Shown: positions 37,946 through 46,222 of the stretch, piece by piece
Numbering within the stretch: the first letter of the stretch is position 1
Layout of the letters: each line of letters starts with the position of its first letter
Origin: Baekduia soli
GTDB taxonomy: Bacteria > Actinomycetota > Thermoleophilia > Solirubrobacterales > Solirubrobacteraceae
Assembly (NCBI RefSeq): GCF_007970665.1
Contig: NZ_CP042430.1
Coordinates: 1,860,001-1,924,000 of the forward strand
Direction: 5' to 3'
DNA: 64,000 bases
Notes under the pieces: generated by a model
Told to the model about the DNA's origin: nothing
Seen by the model: only the letters and a program-made list of their open reading frames with translations
Database searches by the model: none
Program-made: the position numbers and the translations under genes

Positions 37946-38572
37946 ATGACCGCCGTGTCCGACGCCGCCGACCAGGATCTGGTCCGGCGTGCGAGGGCGG
38001 GCGACGAGGAGGCCTTCACGGTCCTCGTGCGGCGCCACAGCCCGGCGCTGCTGCGCCTCGCGCGCATGTACGTCTCCACGCAGGCCGCCGCCGAGGACGT
38101 CGTCCAGGAGACCTGGCTCGGCGTGCTGCGGGGGCTCGAGCGCTTCGAGGAGCGCTCGTCGTTCAAGACGTGGCTCTTCCGCATCCTGGTCAACCGCGCC
38201 AAGACCCGCGGTGTGCGCGACCACCGGACGCTGCCGTTCGCGTCGCTGGGCGGGGGCGACGAGGACGCCGACGAGCCGTCGGTCGACCCGGCCCGCTTCG
38301 CGCCCGAGGGCAACTGGTCCTCGCCGCCGCGGCGCTGGGAGGACGACCCCGAGGTCGCGTTGGAGTCCGCCGAGGCGCGGCGGATCGCCGAGGAGGCCAT
38401 CGCGGCGCTGCCCGAGCGTCAGCGGATCGTCATCACGCTGCGCGACCTGGAAGGTCTGAGCGCGGAGGAGGTCCGCAACGCCCTGGACCTGACGGAGACC
38501 AACCAGAGGGTCCTCCTGCACCGCGCGCGGTCCAGGGTGCGCGAGGCCCTCGAGAACTGGATCGACGGATGA
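37946..38572 (+). CDS. ECF sigma factor (SigR/SigH-like context)
   Basis: A 208-residue ECF sigma factor. Region 2 has DEEAFTVLVRRHSPALLRLARMYV with DVVQETWLGVLRGLERFEERSSFKTWLFRIL. An Asp/Glu-rich linker follows, then region 4 (ALPERQRIVITLRDLEGLSAEEV, then LDLTETNQRVLLHRAR). The anti-sigma gene starts inside its stop codon (ATGA), and a disulfide reductase gene follows in the same way. This three-gene order recalls SigR-RsrA systems that respond to thiol oxidation. Confidence 0.93.
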   Translation: MTAVSDAADQDLVRRARAGDEEAFTVLVRRHSPALLRLARMYVSTQAAAEDVVQETWLGVLRGLERFEERSSFKTWLFRILVNRAKTRGVRDHRTLPFASLGGGDEDADEPSVDPARFAPEGNWSSPPRRWEDDPEVALESAEARRIAEEAIAALPERQRIVITLRDLEGLSAEEVRNALDLTETNQRVLLHRARSRVREALENWIDG

Positions 38573-38859
38573 GCAGACGGTGGTTTCCCTGGCGCAGGCG
38601 CACGGCGGGTCCTCCCGGGGACCTGAGCTGCCGCGAGCTCGTCGAGCTCGTCACGACCTACCTCGACGGCGGCCTGTCGGACCGCGACCGCGCCAGGTTC
38701 GAGGCGCACATCGCGGCGTGCGAGCACTGCACCGCGTACCTCGAGCAGATCCGGGACACCATCCGCCTGACCGGGGAGCTGGTCCCCGAGGGCCTGGCTC
38801 CCGAGATGGAGCGCGACCTGCTCGATGCGTTCCGCGACTGGAAGGCGGGTGGTGCGTGA
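38569..38859 (+). CDS. Zinc-binding anti-sigma factor (ZAS, RsrA-like)
   Basis: A 96-residue soluble anti-sigma factor. It has the ZAS pattern: Cys21 in LSCRELVELV, then His47-x3-Cys51-x2-Cys54 in AHIAACEHC. In RsrA these residues hold zinc, and oxidation to a disulfide releases the sigma factor. No membrane segment is present, as in RsrA and unlike many other ECF anti-sigma factors. Coupled by ATGA to the sigma gene and by GTGA to the reductase gene. Confidence 0.92.
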   Translation: MSRRWFPWRRRTAGPPGDLSCRELVELVTTYLDGGLSDRDRARFEAHIAACEHCTAYLEQIRDTIRLTGELVPEGLAPEMERDLLDAFRDWKAGGA

Positions 38860-40225
38860 GCCACGAGCGGGAGGTCGACGTGGTGGTGCTGGGGGCCGGG
38901 CCGGCGGGCGAGGTGATCGCCGGGCGGCTGGCCGACCGCGACGTGGAGGTCGCGATCGTCGAGGACCGGCTGGTCGGCGGCGAGTGCTCCTACTGGGGCT
39001 GCATGCCGTCCAAGGCGATGCTGCGCCCGGCGCAGGCGCTGGCCGAGGCGCGGCGGGTGCCGGGCGCGGCGGAGGCCGCCCGTGGCGAGCTCGACGTGGG
39101 CGCGGTGCTGCGCCGCCGCGACCAGGTCGTCCACGACTTCGACGACGCCGGCCAGCTGCCGTGGCTCGAGGACCGCGGCATCGCGCTCGTGCGCGGCCAC
39201 GGCCGCCTGACCGGCGAGCGCACGGTGGCCGTCGGCGACGTCGTGCTGCGGGCGCGGCGCGCGGTCGTCGTCGCCGTGGGGACCGCGCCGGCGATCCCGC
39301 CGATCCCCGGGCTGGCCGAGGCGCGGCCGTGGACGAACCGCGAGGCCGTCGCGGTCCACGAGGTCCCGCGGTCGCTCATCGTGCTCGGCGGCGGGCCGAT
39401 CGGGGCCGAGCTGGGCCAGGCGTTCGCGACGCTCGGCGCCGAGGTCACGCTGCTGGAGGCCGCGCCGCGGATCCTCGAGCGCGAGGAGGAGTACGCGGCC
39501 GGCCAGGTCCGGGAGGGGATGGAGGCCGACGGGGTCACGGTGCACGCCGGCGTGCAGGTGTCGTCGGTGACGCGCGGGCCCGACGGGCGCGTGACGGTGG
39601 AGGCCGGGGGGCCGGCACGCTGCAGGCCGACGAGATCCTCGTCGCCGCCGGCCGGCGCCACCAGACCGACGCGTGCGGGCTGGAGACCGTGGGGATCGAG
39701 GCCGACGGGCCCGTCGAGGTCGGCGACGACCTGCGGGTGCCCGGGCATGACTGGCTCTACGTGATCGGCGACGCCAACGGGCGCTCGCTGCTCACGCACA
39801 TGGGCAAGTACCAGGCGCGGATCGCCGCCGACGTCATCTGCGGCCTCGACGCGCGGGTGCGCGACATGGGCCCGCCGCCGCGCGTGACGTTCACCGAGCC
39901 CCAGGTCGCGGCCGTCGGCCACACGCTGACCACGGCGCAGCAGGCCGGGATCCGCGCGCGCGCCGTCGACGTCTCCAGCGACGGCACCGCGGGCGCGAGC
40001 TTCCACGGCAAGGGCGGCGGCGGCACCTCGCGCCTGGTCATCGACGAGGACCGCGGCGTGCTCGTGGGCGCGACGTTCGTCGGCGTCGACGTCGCCGAGT
40101 GGGTCCACGCCGCGACGATCGCGGTCGCCGCGGCGACGGCGCTGGACGACCTGTGGCACGCGGTGCCGGCGTTCCCCACCCGCAGCGAGGTGTGGCTCAA
40201 CCTGCTGCAGGCGGCGGGGCTGTAG
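38856..40225 (+). CDS. Class I pyridine nucleotide-disulfide oxidoreductase, with a one-base frameshift
   Basis: An FAD enzyme of the lipoamide dehydrogenase/mercuric reductase group. FAD motif VVLGAGPAGEVIAGRLA; redox-active pair in GGECSYWGCMPSKAM; NAD(P) motif VLGGGPIGAELGQAFATLGA. At 39606-39611 a G-run is one base short; restoring it continues GGAGTLQADEILVAAGRR, then the FAD-binding VIGDANGRS and the dimerisation domain. The catalytic His of the usual HPT motif is replaced in PAFPTRSEVW, so it is not a standard lipoamide dehydrogenase. The repaired length is about 456 residues. The position after an RsrA-like gene suggests a thiol-disulfide reductase. Confidence 0.85.
39606..39611. other. 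Probable missing base in a G-run of the disulfide reductase gene
   Basis: Six G are present; seven would join the two halves of the reductase through EAGGAGTLQADE. Confidence 0.72.
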
Positions 40226-40281
40226 GGCTCCGCGTCCGGGGGACGGGTTTGGCCGCCGGGGCGCTGGGTGACCCCGTGGGG

Positions 40282-40863
40282 ATGAGCGCCCTCACGCCCT
40301 CCAGCGATCTCGTCAGCCAGGCCGGACGGGCCGCCCACGAGCTCGGCCTCGCCGCGCTGCTGGGCGGCAACCTCTTCGGCCGCCTGGCCCTGCACCCGGC
40401 CGTCGAGCGGATCACCGACCCGCGGGAGCGCGGGGAGGTCGTCAACGCCGCGTGGCGACGCTACGGGACCGTCAACTCGCTCGGGCTCGCCGCGATGACG
40501 GCCGGCTGGGTGGGCGCCCGCGCCGAGGAGGCCCGCGGGGCCGCGCGGCTCACCGGCCGCGAGCGGGCGCTGGCCCGGGTCAAGGACGGGCTGGTGGGGA
40601 CGGTCGTCGTCACCGGGCTGGCCACGGCGGCCGAGGGCGTGCGCTTCGCGCGCCAGCCGCCGGACGGTGCGGTGCCGCTCACCGACGGCTCGACGGCGGC
40701 GCCGTCGGCGTCGCCGGCGGCCGCGAGGCTGAAGCGCAAGCTCAACGTGCTCGGCGCGGTGGCCATCGGCGCCGAGGCGGCGCTCGTCATCGCCGACGCG
40801 GCGCTGGCCCAGGAGAACTTCCGCCGGGCGCCGCTGCGCCGGCGGGTGCGCCGCTGGGGATGA
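40282..40863 (+). CDS. Hypothetical membrane protein
   Basis: 193 residues that I do not recognise. Three or four hydrophobic stretches are visible (around 24-36, 65-82, 113-130 and 155-175), with an Ala/Ser-rich loop and an Arg-rich C-terminus (RRAPLRRRVRRWG) that would face the cytoplasm. The N-terminus begins MSALTPSSDLVSQAGRAAHE. It lies 56 bases after the reductase gene, close enough for cotranscription but without overlap. Function unknown. Confidence 0.65.
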   Translation: MSALTPSSDLVSQAGRAAHELGLAALLGGNLFGRLALHPAVERITDPRERGEVVNAAWRRYGTVNSLGLAAMTAGWVGARAEEARGAARLTGRERALARVKDGLVGTVVVTGLATAAEGVRFARQPPDGAVPLTDGSTAAPSASPAAARLKRKLNVLGAVAIGAEAALVIADAALAQENFRRAPLRRRVRRWG

Positions 40864-41100
40864 GCCATCGGTAGGGCGCATGGTCGGCGGGACGCCACGC
40901 GCATCGGTGCCGACGGCCCGCCGGACGTCACGGGCAGCGACACCACCGACGACGCCCGGGCACCGCGGGCCGGCGCGCGAGCGCAGTGGCCGACGAAGAT
41001 CATCCCGGACGGTCCGCCCGGCCACCCAGCCCGCACCCGCACCCGCACCCGCCGCCCCTGGCGCCACGCGGCCGACTCGCGTACCATCGGCGCCCACGTG

Positions 41101-41139
41101 ATGCAGGTCCTTCGAGTAGCGCACGCCGGCACCCCCTAA
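41101..41139 (+). CDS. Putative 12-residue leader peptide
   Basis: ATG CAG GTC to CCC TAA encodes MQVLRVAHAGTP. It begins 13 bases after a TACCAT -10 box (or 10 bases if the in-frame GTG at 41098 is used), so it could be translated from a leaderless mRNA. A hairpin (GGCCCGC-AGACA-GCGGGTCC) begins directly after its stop, 70 bases before the nitroreductase-like gene. The layout is that of an attenuator, but the peptide has no run of one amino acid that would show what is sensed. Confidence 0.3.
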   Translation: MQVLRVAHAGTP

Positions 41140-41140
41140 C

Positions 41141-41160
41141 GGCCCGCAGACAGCGGGTCC
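41141..41160 (+). promoter_or_regulatory. Leader hairpin upstream of the nitroreductase-like gene
   Basis: Arms CCCGC (41143-41147) and GCGGG (41153-41157) with loop AGACA; two more pairs form across a bulged T. It lies between the short open frame and the Shine-Dalgarno sequence. Confidence 0.35.
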
Positions 41161-41211
41161 GGTGTCCGGTCGTCCCCGCACTCGTCGCATCACCCCTAGG
41201 AGGTCCCCTTC

Positions 41212-41718
41212 ATGCCGTCGCTCACCGACGACCTGCGCACCGCGCCGACCACGCTGCGCCCCTTCCGCGCCGATCCCGTGCAGCCCGCGGCGCTGGCCCG
41301 TGCCGTCCACCGCGCGCGCCTGGCGCCCTGGAGGGTCCGTGCCGTCACCGACCCGGAGCGCCGCCGGGCGATCCGGGACGCACACCTGCCCCACTGGGCC
41401 GCCCACCTCGCCGCGACGGGCGGCCTGCGGATCATCGCCGACGACGCGCCCGCCCGCCGGGCGCGGGAGCTGCGTGCCGCCGACGTGTTCGCCCACGAGC
41501 TGCACGAGGTGCCCGTCCACCTCGTGGTGCTCGCCCGCCGCGCCGGCACGCTGCGGGCCGGCGCGCTCGGCGACCTCGGCGACGCCCTGCGCGCCGAGGG
41601 CCTGGACGCCGCGCCCATCCCGTTCACCGCCCGCGCCGAGCCCGAGCTGCGCACGCTGCTCGCGCTCGACGACGACCTGACGATCGCGGGCATCCTCGTC
41701 ACGAGGCCGCAGCGATGA
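41212..41718 (+). CDS. Short nitroreductase-fold protein
   Basis: 168 residues. The pattern LARAVHRARLAPWRVRAVTDPERRRAI matches the FMN-binding N-terminal part of nitroreductase-family proteins (arla-Ps-NtqPW-vvtd), and HELHEVPVHLVVLARR matches their central strand. The Ser/Asn residues of the usual APSxGNxQPW motif are missing (LAPWRV), and the protein is 40-50 residues shorter than normal, so FMN binding is doubtful. A perfect AGGAGGT lies 7 bases before the ATG, one of the strongest in the window. Coupled by ATGA to the aminotransferase gene. Confidence 0.6.
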   Translation: MPSLTDDLRTAPTTLRPFRADPVQPAALARAVHRARLAPWRVRAVTDPERRRAIRDAHLPHWAAHLAATGGLRIIADDAPARRARELRAADVFAHELHEVPVHLVVLARRAGTLRAGALGDLGDALRAEGLDAAPIPFTARAEPELRTLLALDDDLTIAGILVTRPQR

Positions 41719-42935
41719 CGGGCGCCGCCGGCCAGCCGGCGATCTCGACGGCCCCGCCGCCCGCGGCCGGGCGGCTGCGCGGCGTGGCGTCCTCGCCGGT
41801 GCGAGAGATCCTCGCGCTGACCCAGCGCCCGGGGATCATCTCGTTCGCCGGCGGGCTGCCCGCGCCCGAGCTCTTCGACGCCGCCGGCCTGCGCGAGGCG
41901 TTCGCGACGGCCCTGGCCGACGACGCCTACGGGCGCACGCTGCAGTACTCGACGACGGAGGGCGACCCGCAGCTGCGCGCGGCGATCGCCGCGCGCCTGG
42001 GCCGCCGCGGCCTGCCCACCGAGCCCGACGACGTCCTGGTCACCACCGGATCCCAGCAGGCGCTGACGCTCATCGCCGCCGTCCTCCTGGAGCCCGGCGA
42101 CGTCGTGCTGGCCGAGGAGCCGTCCTATCTCGCCGCGCTGCAGTGCTTCCAGATGGCCGGCGCCCGCGTCGTCGGCGTGCCGTGCGACGACGACGGCCTG
42201 GACCCCGACGCGCTCGCGGCCCTCGTGCGCCGCGAGCAGCCCAAGCTCCTGTACACGGTGCCCACCTTCCACAACCCCACGGGCCGCACGCTGCCGCTCG
42301 CGCGCCGCGAGGCCATCGCCCAGGTCGCCGCGCGGCTGGGGCTGTGGATCGTCGAGGACGATCCCTACGGCGAGCTGCGCTACCGCGGCGAGGCCGTCGC
42401 GCCGATCGCCGCGCTCCCCGGCGCGCGGGACCGCACGATCGCGCTCTCCACGCTCTCCAAGGTGCTGGTGCCCGGCCTGCGCATCGGCTGGCTGCGCGCG
42501 CCCGCCGCCCTGCACCGCGCGCTCGTCGTCGCCAAGCAGGCGGCCGACCTGCACACGTCGACGATCGACCAGGCCGCCGCCGCGCACTGGCTGACGACGT
42601 GCGACCTCGACGCGCACATCGCCGGCCTGCGCGCCGCCTACGGGCCGCGCCGCGACGCGCTCGTCGAGGGGCTGCCGGCCGCGCTTCCGGAGGGCTCGCG
42701 CTGGACGCGGCCCGACGGCGGCATGTTCGTCTGGGCGCGGCTGCCCGACGGCTGGGACGCCGAGGCGCTGCTGGCGGACGCATTGGAGCACGAGGTCGCG
42801 TTCGTCCCGGGCTGGCCGTTCTACGCCGGGCCGCCGGACCGCGCGACGCTGCGGCTGTCGTTCACCGCCCACGACACGGAGGAGATCGCCGAGGGCCTCG
42901 GGCGGCTGCGTGCCGCGGTGGACAGCCGCCCCTGA
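41715..42935 (+). CDS. PLP-dependent aminotransferase, class I/II (2-aminoadipate/LysN-like)
   Basis: A 406-residue fold type I aminotransferase. The N-terminus SSPVREILALTQRPGIISFAGGLP and VTTGSQQALTLIAAVLL are typical of the LysN/KAT II/MocR-related branch. EDDPYGELRY and the PLP lysine in STLSKVLVPGLRIGW are intact, and the substrate arginine lies in ATLRLSFT. There is no N-terminal GntR domain, so it is an enzyme, not a MocR regulator. Substrate likely an aromatic, branched or aminoadipate-type amino acid. Its start overlaps the previous stop. Confidence 0.9.
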   Translation: MTGAAGQPAISTAPPPAAGRLRGVASSPVREILALTQRPGIISFAGGLPAPELFDAAGLREAFATALADDAYGRTLQYSTTEGDPQLRAAIAARLGRRGLPTEPDDVLVTTGSQQALTLIAAVLLEPGDVVLAEEPSYLAALQCFQMAGARVVGVPCDDDGLDPDALAALVRREQPKLLYTVPTFHNPTGRTLPLARREAIAQVAARLGLWIVEDDPYGELRYRGEAVAPIAALPGARDRTIALSTLSKVLVPGLRIGWLRAPAALHRALVVAKQAADLHTSTIDQAAAAHWLTTCDLDAHIAGLRAAYGPRRDALVEGLPAALPEGSRWTRPDGGMFVWARLPDGWDAEALLADALEHEVAFVPGWPFYAGPPDRATLRLSFTAHDTEEIAEGLGRLRAAVDSRP

Positions 42936-42953
42936 GCCGGTAGCGTCGCCGGG

Positions 42954-43361
42954 GTGGAGCCCCTCGACGGCATCGCCGAGGCCGACGCCCGTCTCGGCCG
43001 GCCGGTCCCGCTGCCGCGCGCCGCGCTGCCGCTGGTGCGGTGGGTCGACGTCCACGCCGTGGGTCCGCGGGCGGTCGAGGTCGCCTTCAACCTGGACGAC
43101 TCGCGCCCGGGCAGCCCCGGGCGCCTCGCGCTGTACGCGGGCGTGGACCGCCCGCCGCCGCACACGCTGCAGGACGCGACCGATCCGGAGACCGTCGCGG
43201 CGGGCATGACCCATCGCCAGGCGCCGCTGGCCGAGGCCCAGCCGTCACTGCGCCCCGTGCACGAGCTGTGCTGGGAGCGCGACGGCCTGCACCTGCGGCT
43301 GACCGCCCAGGGACCGTGGAGGGCGGCCGACCTCGTGGCGCTCGCACAGAGCGTCGCCTAG
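42954..43361 (+). CDS. Hypothetical protein, 135 residues
   Basis: I do not recognise this protein. It is soluble, with alternating strand-like segments (RWVDVHAVGPRAVEVAFNLDD; LCWERDGLHLRLTAQGPW) and a C-terminal helix. It starts at a GTG 7 bases after a TAGCGT box (42941-42946), with no ribosome binding site, so it is probably leaderless. It lies 18 bases after the aminotransferase and 22 bases before glpX, yet both this gene and glpX seem to have their own -10 boxes. Confidence 0.7.
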   Translation: MEPLDGIAEADARLGRPVPLPRAALPLVRWVDVHAVGPRAVEVAFNLDDSRPGSPGRLALYAGVDRPPPHTLQDATDPETVAAGMTHRQAPLAEAQPSLRPVHELCWERDGLHLRLTAQGPWRAADLVALAQSVA

Positions 43362-43383
43362 CCGCGATCCATAGGATCGCGTC

Positions 43384-44379
43384 ATGTCGCAGACGCCGGG
43401 ACCCGACCGCAACCTCGCCATGGAGCTCGTCCGCACCACCGAGGCGGCCGCGCTGGCCGCCGCCCGCATGGTGGGCCGCGGCGACAAGATCGGGGCCGAC
43501 CAGGCCGCCGTCGACGCCATGCGGCTCGTGCTGGGCACGGTCAGCATGGACGGGACGGTCGTCATCGGCGAGGGGGAGAAGGACGAGGCGCCCATGCTGT
43601 ACAACGGCGAGCGCATCGGCGACGGCGCGCCGCCCGAGGTCGACATCGCCGTGGACCCGCTGGAGGGCACGACGCTGGCGGCCAAGGGCATGCCCAGCGC
43701 CCTGGCCGTCATCGCCCTGTCCGAGCGCGGCACGATGTTCAACCCGGGCCCGATCGTCTACATGGAGAAGCTCGCCGGCGCCGAGGACATCGCCGACCTG
43801 CTCGACCTCGAGCGCCCGCTGACCAAGACCATCGAGCTGGTCGCCGAGCGCCGCGGCGTGGAGATCAACGACGTCATGGTCGTCATGCTCGAGCGCGACC
43901 GCCACGAGCAGACGCTCAAGGAGGTCCGCGAGCTCGGCGCCCGCGTGCGGCTCATCGCCCACGGCGACGTGAGCGCTGCGATGCTCGCGGTGTCCGACCG
44001 CTCGCCCGTCGACCTGCTCTGGGGGATCGGCGGCACGCCGGAGGGCGTGATCTCGGCCGCGGCGATCAAGTCGCTCGGCGGCGGGATGGTCGGCCGCCTG
44101 TGGCCGCGCGACGACGCCGAGCGCCAGGCCGCGATCGACGAGGGCTACGACCTCTCCCGCCAGCTCACCCAGGACGACCTCGTCCGCGGCGACGACTGCT
44201 TCTTCGCGGCGACGGGTGTCACGGACGGCGACATGCTCCAGGGCGTGCGCTACCACGGCGCGAAGTCCGCGACGACCGAGTCGCTCGTGATGCGCTCCCG
44301 CAGCGGCACCGTGCGCCGCATCTCGGCCCGCCACGACCGCAGCAAGCTGCGGTCGCTGGGCTCGGGCCGCTACGGTTGA
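43384..44379 (+). CDS. glpX: Class II fructose-1,6-bisphosphatase
   Basis: 331 residues, the GlpX type that is the main gluconeogenic phosphatase of actinobacteria. Motifs are GEGEKDEAPMLYNGE, the metal-binding DIAVDPLEGTTLAAKG, and LLWGIGGTPEGVISAAAIK. It removes the 1-phosphate from fructose-1,6-bisphosphate and so feeds fructose-6-phosphate to the Tal-Pgi enzyme encoded at 34-37 kb. The ATG follows a TAGGAT box by 6 bases, the tightest leaderless spacing in this window. Confidence 0.95.
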   Translation: MSQTPGPDRNLAMELVRTTEAAALAAARMVGRGDKIGADQAAVDAMRLVLGTVSMDGTVVIGEGEKDEAPMLYNGERIGDGAPPEVDIAVDPLEGTTLAAKGMPSALAVIALSERGTMFNPGPIVYMEKLAGAEDIADLLDLERPLTKTIELVAERRGVEINDVMVVMLERDRHEQTLKEVRELGARVRLIAHGDVSAAMLAVSDRSPVDLLWGIGGTPEGVISAAAIKSLGGGMVGRLWPRDDAERQAAIDEGYDLSRQLTQDDLVRGDDCFFAATGVTDGDMLQGVRYHGAKSATTESLVMRSRSGTVRRISARHDRSKLRSLGSGRYG

Positions 44380-44408
44380 GGCGGAGGCTCCTTCGCCCCG
44401 GCGCGGGC

Positions 44409-44426
44409 TCGGCCCCCTGGGGCCGA
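44409..44426. terminator. Bidirectional terminator after glpX
   Basis: Perfect 8-bp arms TCGGCCCC and GGGGCCGA around CT. It lies 30 bases after glpX and before the convergent gene that ends at 44465. Confidence 0.7.
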
Positions 44427-44464
44427 CCCCCGCAGAACCAATCCGGCCCCTGGGTCGACGTTCG

Positions 44465-45184
44465 TCAGGCCTTGTCGCGCTCGCGCTGCGGCGGGGGCGT
44501 GTCCTTGCCCTCGGGCACCTCGCGGAAGCGCCCGGTGACCGACTCCTCGAGGTCGCGGCGCGCCAGGCGGCGCAGGAAGCCGTGCGTGACGATGACGTGG
44601 ATCCGCGACTGCGTGTTGGCGTACAGGAACCGGCCGAGCCGGCTGGCGATCGCCGGGTAGAAGTTGGCCACCTCGACCTCGACGTGGATGCGCGCCTGGC
44701 CGGCCACGTCGCAGTCCATCCGCTGGACGTCGATCTCCAGGTAGCCATCGCCCGAGCGCCCGGCCGAGGCGACGAGCAGGCCCTGCACGATGCGCCAGCG
44801 CACGATCCCGCGGTCGGCGTCGGTCTCGTACTCGGGCGCGCCGAACGTCAGCAGCTTGAACGGCCGCGCCAGGACGCAGACGTAGCGCTCGCGCTCGGTG
44901 TAGTAGACGCGGACGATCCCCAGCGTGGCGTGCGACAGGAAGGACCAGTACGTGCGCGCGAGGCGCTCGAGCGTCTGGGTGCTCCACAGCTCGCCGAGCA
45001 GCTCCTCGGGCAGGACGATCTCGGCGCCCTGGATCGACCGCACGGCGCCGTCGGCGCCGATCTTGGTGTCGTCGGTCGGCGTGCGGACCGTGACGCCCTC
45101 GATGCGCTGGGAGCCGATGAAGAGCCGGCGGGCGGCCGCGGCGGCGAGCACGACGGCCGCGAGGATGGCCAGGGGCACCAGCAT
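44465..45184 (-). CDS. Membrane-anchored hypothetical protein
   Basis: A 239-residue protein of unknown function. One N-terminal TM helix (LVPLAILAAVVLAAAAARRLF) anchors a soluble domain of about 200 residues. That domain looks alpha/beta, with repeated strand-like segments (IVRVYYTERERYVCVLARP; ARIHVEVEVANFYPAIASRLG; SRIHVIVTHGFLRRLARRD) that may face the membrane. The C-terminus is charged and Pro-rich. It lies 12 bases after the NAD(P)-binding protein gene on the same strand, so the two are likely one transcript. Confidence 0.75.
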   Translation of the reverse strand: MLVPLAILAAVVLAAAAARRLFIGSQRIEGVTVRTPTDDTKIGADGAVRSIQGAEIVLPEELLGELWSTQTLERLARTYWSFLSHATLGIVRVYYTERERYVCVLARPFKLLTFGAPEYETDADRGIVRWRIVQGLLVASAGRSGDGYLEIDVQRMDCDVAGQARIHVEVEVANFYPAIASRLGRFLYANTQSRIHVIVTHGFLRRLARRDLEESVTGRFREVPEGKDTPPPQRERDKA

Positions 45185-45196
45185 CGGCGACCCACC

Positions 45197-46099
45197 TTAC
45201 GGAGCGAGCGCCGCGCGCACGGCGTCGTCGAAGCCCATCGGCGCGTCGTTGAGGCCGGGGGGCGGGGCCCGGCGCACGACGGTCTCGGAGTTCAGGCCCT
45301 CCACGAGCGGCTGGACGAGCCCGAGCTCGACCGGCGTGACGAGCGCCACCCAGTAGGAGGACAGGCGCGGGGTGAAGAACGGCACGCGCAGCAACAGCGG
45401 CTGGCGGCGGCCGAGCAGCGCCGCCACACGGCCGAGCATCTCGCGGTAGGTCAGCACGTCGGCGCCGCCGAGGTGGACCTCGTCGGGCGCGTCGTCGCGC
45501 ACGGCCAGCGCGGCGAGCGTGGAGACGACGTCGCCGATCGCCACGGGCTGGCTGCGGGTCTCCAGCCAGCGCGGCGTGATCATCACGGGCAGCCGCTCGA
45601 CGAGCCCGCGCAGCATCTTGAAGGACGTGCTGCCGGCCCCGACGATCATCGCCGCACGGACGTAGACGAGTCCCGCGCCGACCTCGTCGCGCAGCACGCC
45701 GGCGACCTCGTGGCGGCTGCGCAGGTGCTCCGACGCCGCGTCGTCGCCGCCCTCGAGGCCGCCGAGGTAGATCGTGCGGGCCACGCCGGCCCGGGCCGCG
45801 GCGGCGCCGAAGGTGCGGGCGCCGTCGCGGTCGCGTGCGGCGAAGTCGCCCTTGCCGCCGCCCATCGAGTGCACGAGGTAGTACGCGACGTCGGCGCCGG
45901 CCATCGCCTCGTCCAGGCCGTCGCCCGACAGGACGTCGCCGCGCACGACCACGGCCCCGGCGGGCAGGTCGGCGCGCGCGGGGTCGCGCACGACGCAGCG
46001 CACCTCGTGGCCGTCCTGCAGGAGCGTGGGCAGCAGCCTCCCGCCGACGTAGCCGGTGGCGCCGGTGAGGACGATGATCTTGGCGGCGCGAGTGTTCAC
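45197..46099 (-). CDS. NAD(P)-binding atypical SDR (NDUFA9/NmrA-like)
   Basis: A 300-residue Rossmann-fold protein with LTGATGYVGGRLLPTLLQDG (the TGxxGxxG motif), then RCVVRDP and GADVAYYLVHSMGG (AYYLVHSM is a common motif of this subgroup). The YxxxK catalytic pair of classical SDRs is not kept, as in atypical SDRs that act as reductases or NAD(P)H sensors. The GTG at 46099 is the likely start. The divergent gene is a MerR regulator, 123 bases away, which may control it. Confidence 0.85.
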   Translation of the reverse strand: MNTRAAKIIVLTGATGYVGGRLLPTLLQDGHEVRCVVRDPARADLPAGAVVVRGDVLSGDGLDEAMAGADVAYYLVHSMGGGKGDFAARDRDGARTFGAAAARAGVARTIYLGGLEGGDDAASEHLRSRHEVAGVLRDEVGAGLVYVRAAMIVGAGSTSFKMLRGLVERLPVMITPRWLETRSQPVAIGDVVSTLAALAVRDDAPDEVHLGGADVLTYREMLGRVAALLGRRQPLLLRVPFFTPRLSSYWVALVTPVELGLVQPLVEGLNSETVVRRAPPPGLNDAPMGFDDAVRAALAP

Positions 46100-46222
46100 G
46101 TGTCGGATTACGGGCGATCGGGCCGGGGCGATGACCCCGGCGCACCCCGGGCGTCGTACCCCCACGGGCAGCAAGGAACACTGAACGTCGTGTTGAAGCT
46201 CGGTTCCGAGCTGTTGGAGACC

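Larger units (their letters stand above)
40864..41211 (+). other. 348-base intergenic region
   Basis: It holds a 6-base tandem repeat (CCCGCA, about 4 copies, near 41029-41052), a TACCAT -10 box at 41082-41087, a short open frame (41101-41139), a small hairpin (41141-41160) and a strong Shine-Dalgarno AGGAGGT at 41198-41204. The first 160 bases show nothing recognisable. Confidence 0.5.

Noticed and set aside
41029-41052. CCCGCA tandem repeats as a CRISPR-like or origin iteron array
   Set aside because: Only four copies of a 6-base unit with no spacers. Ordinary simple repeat.
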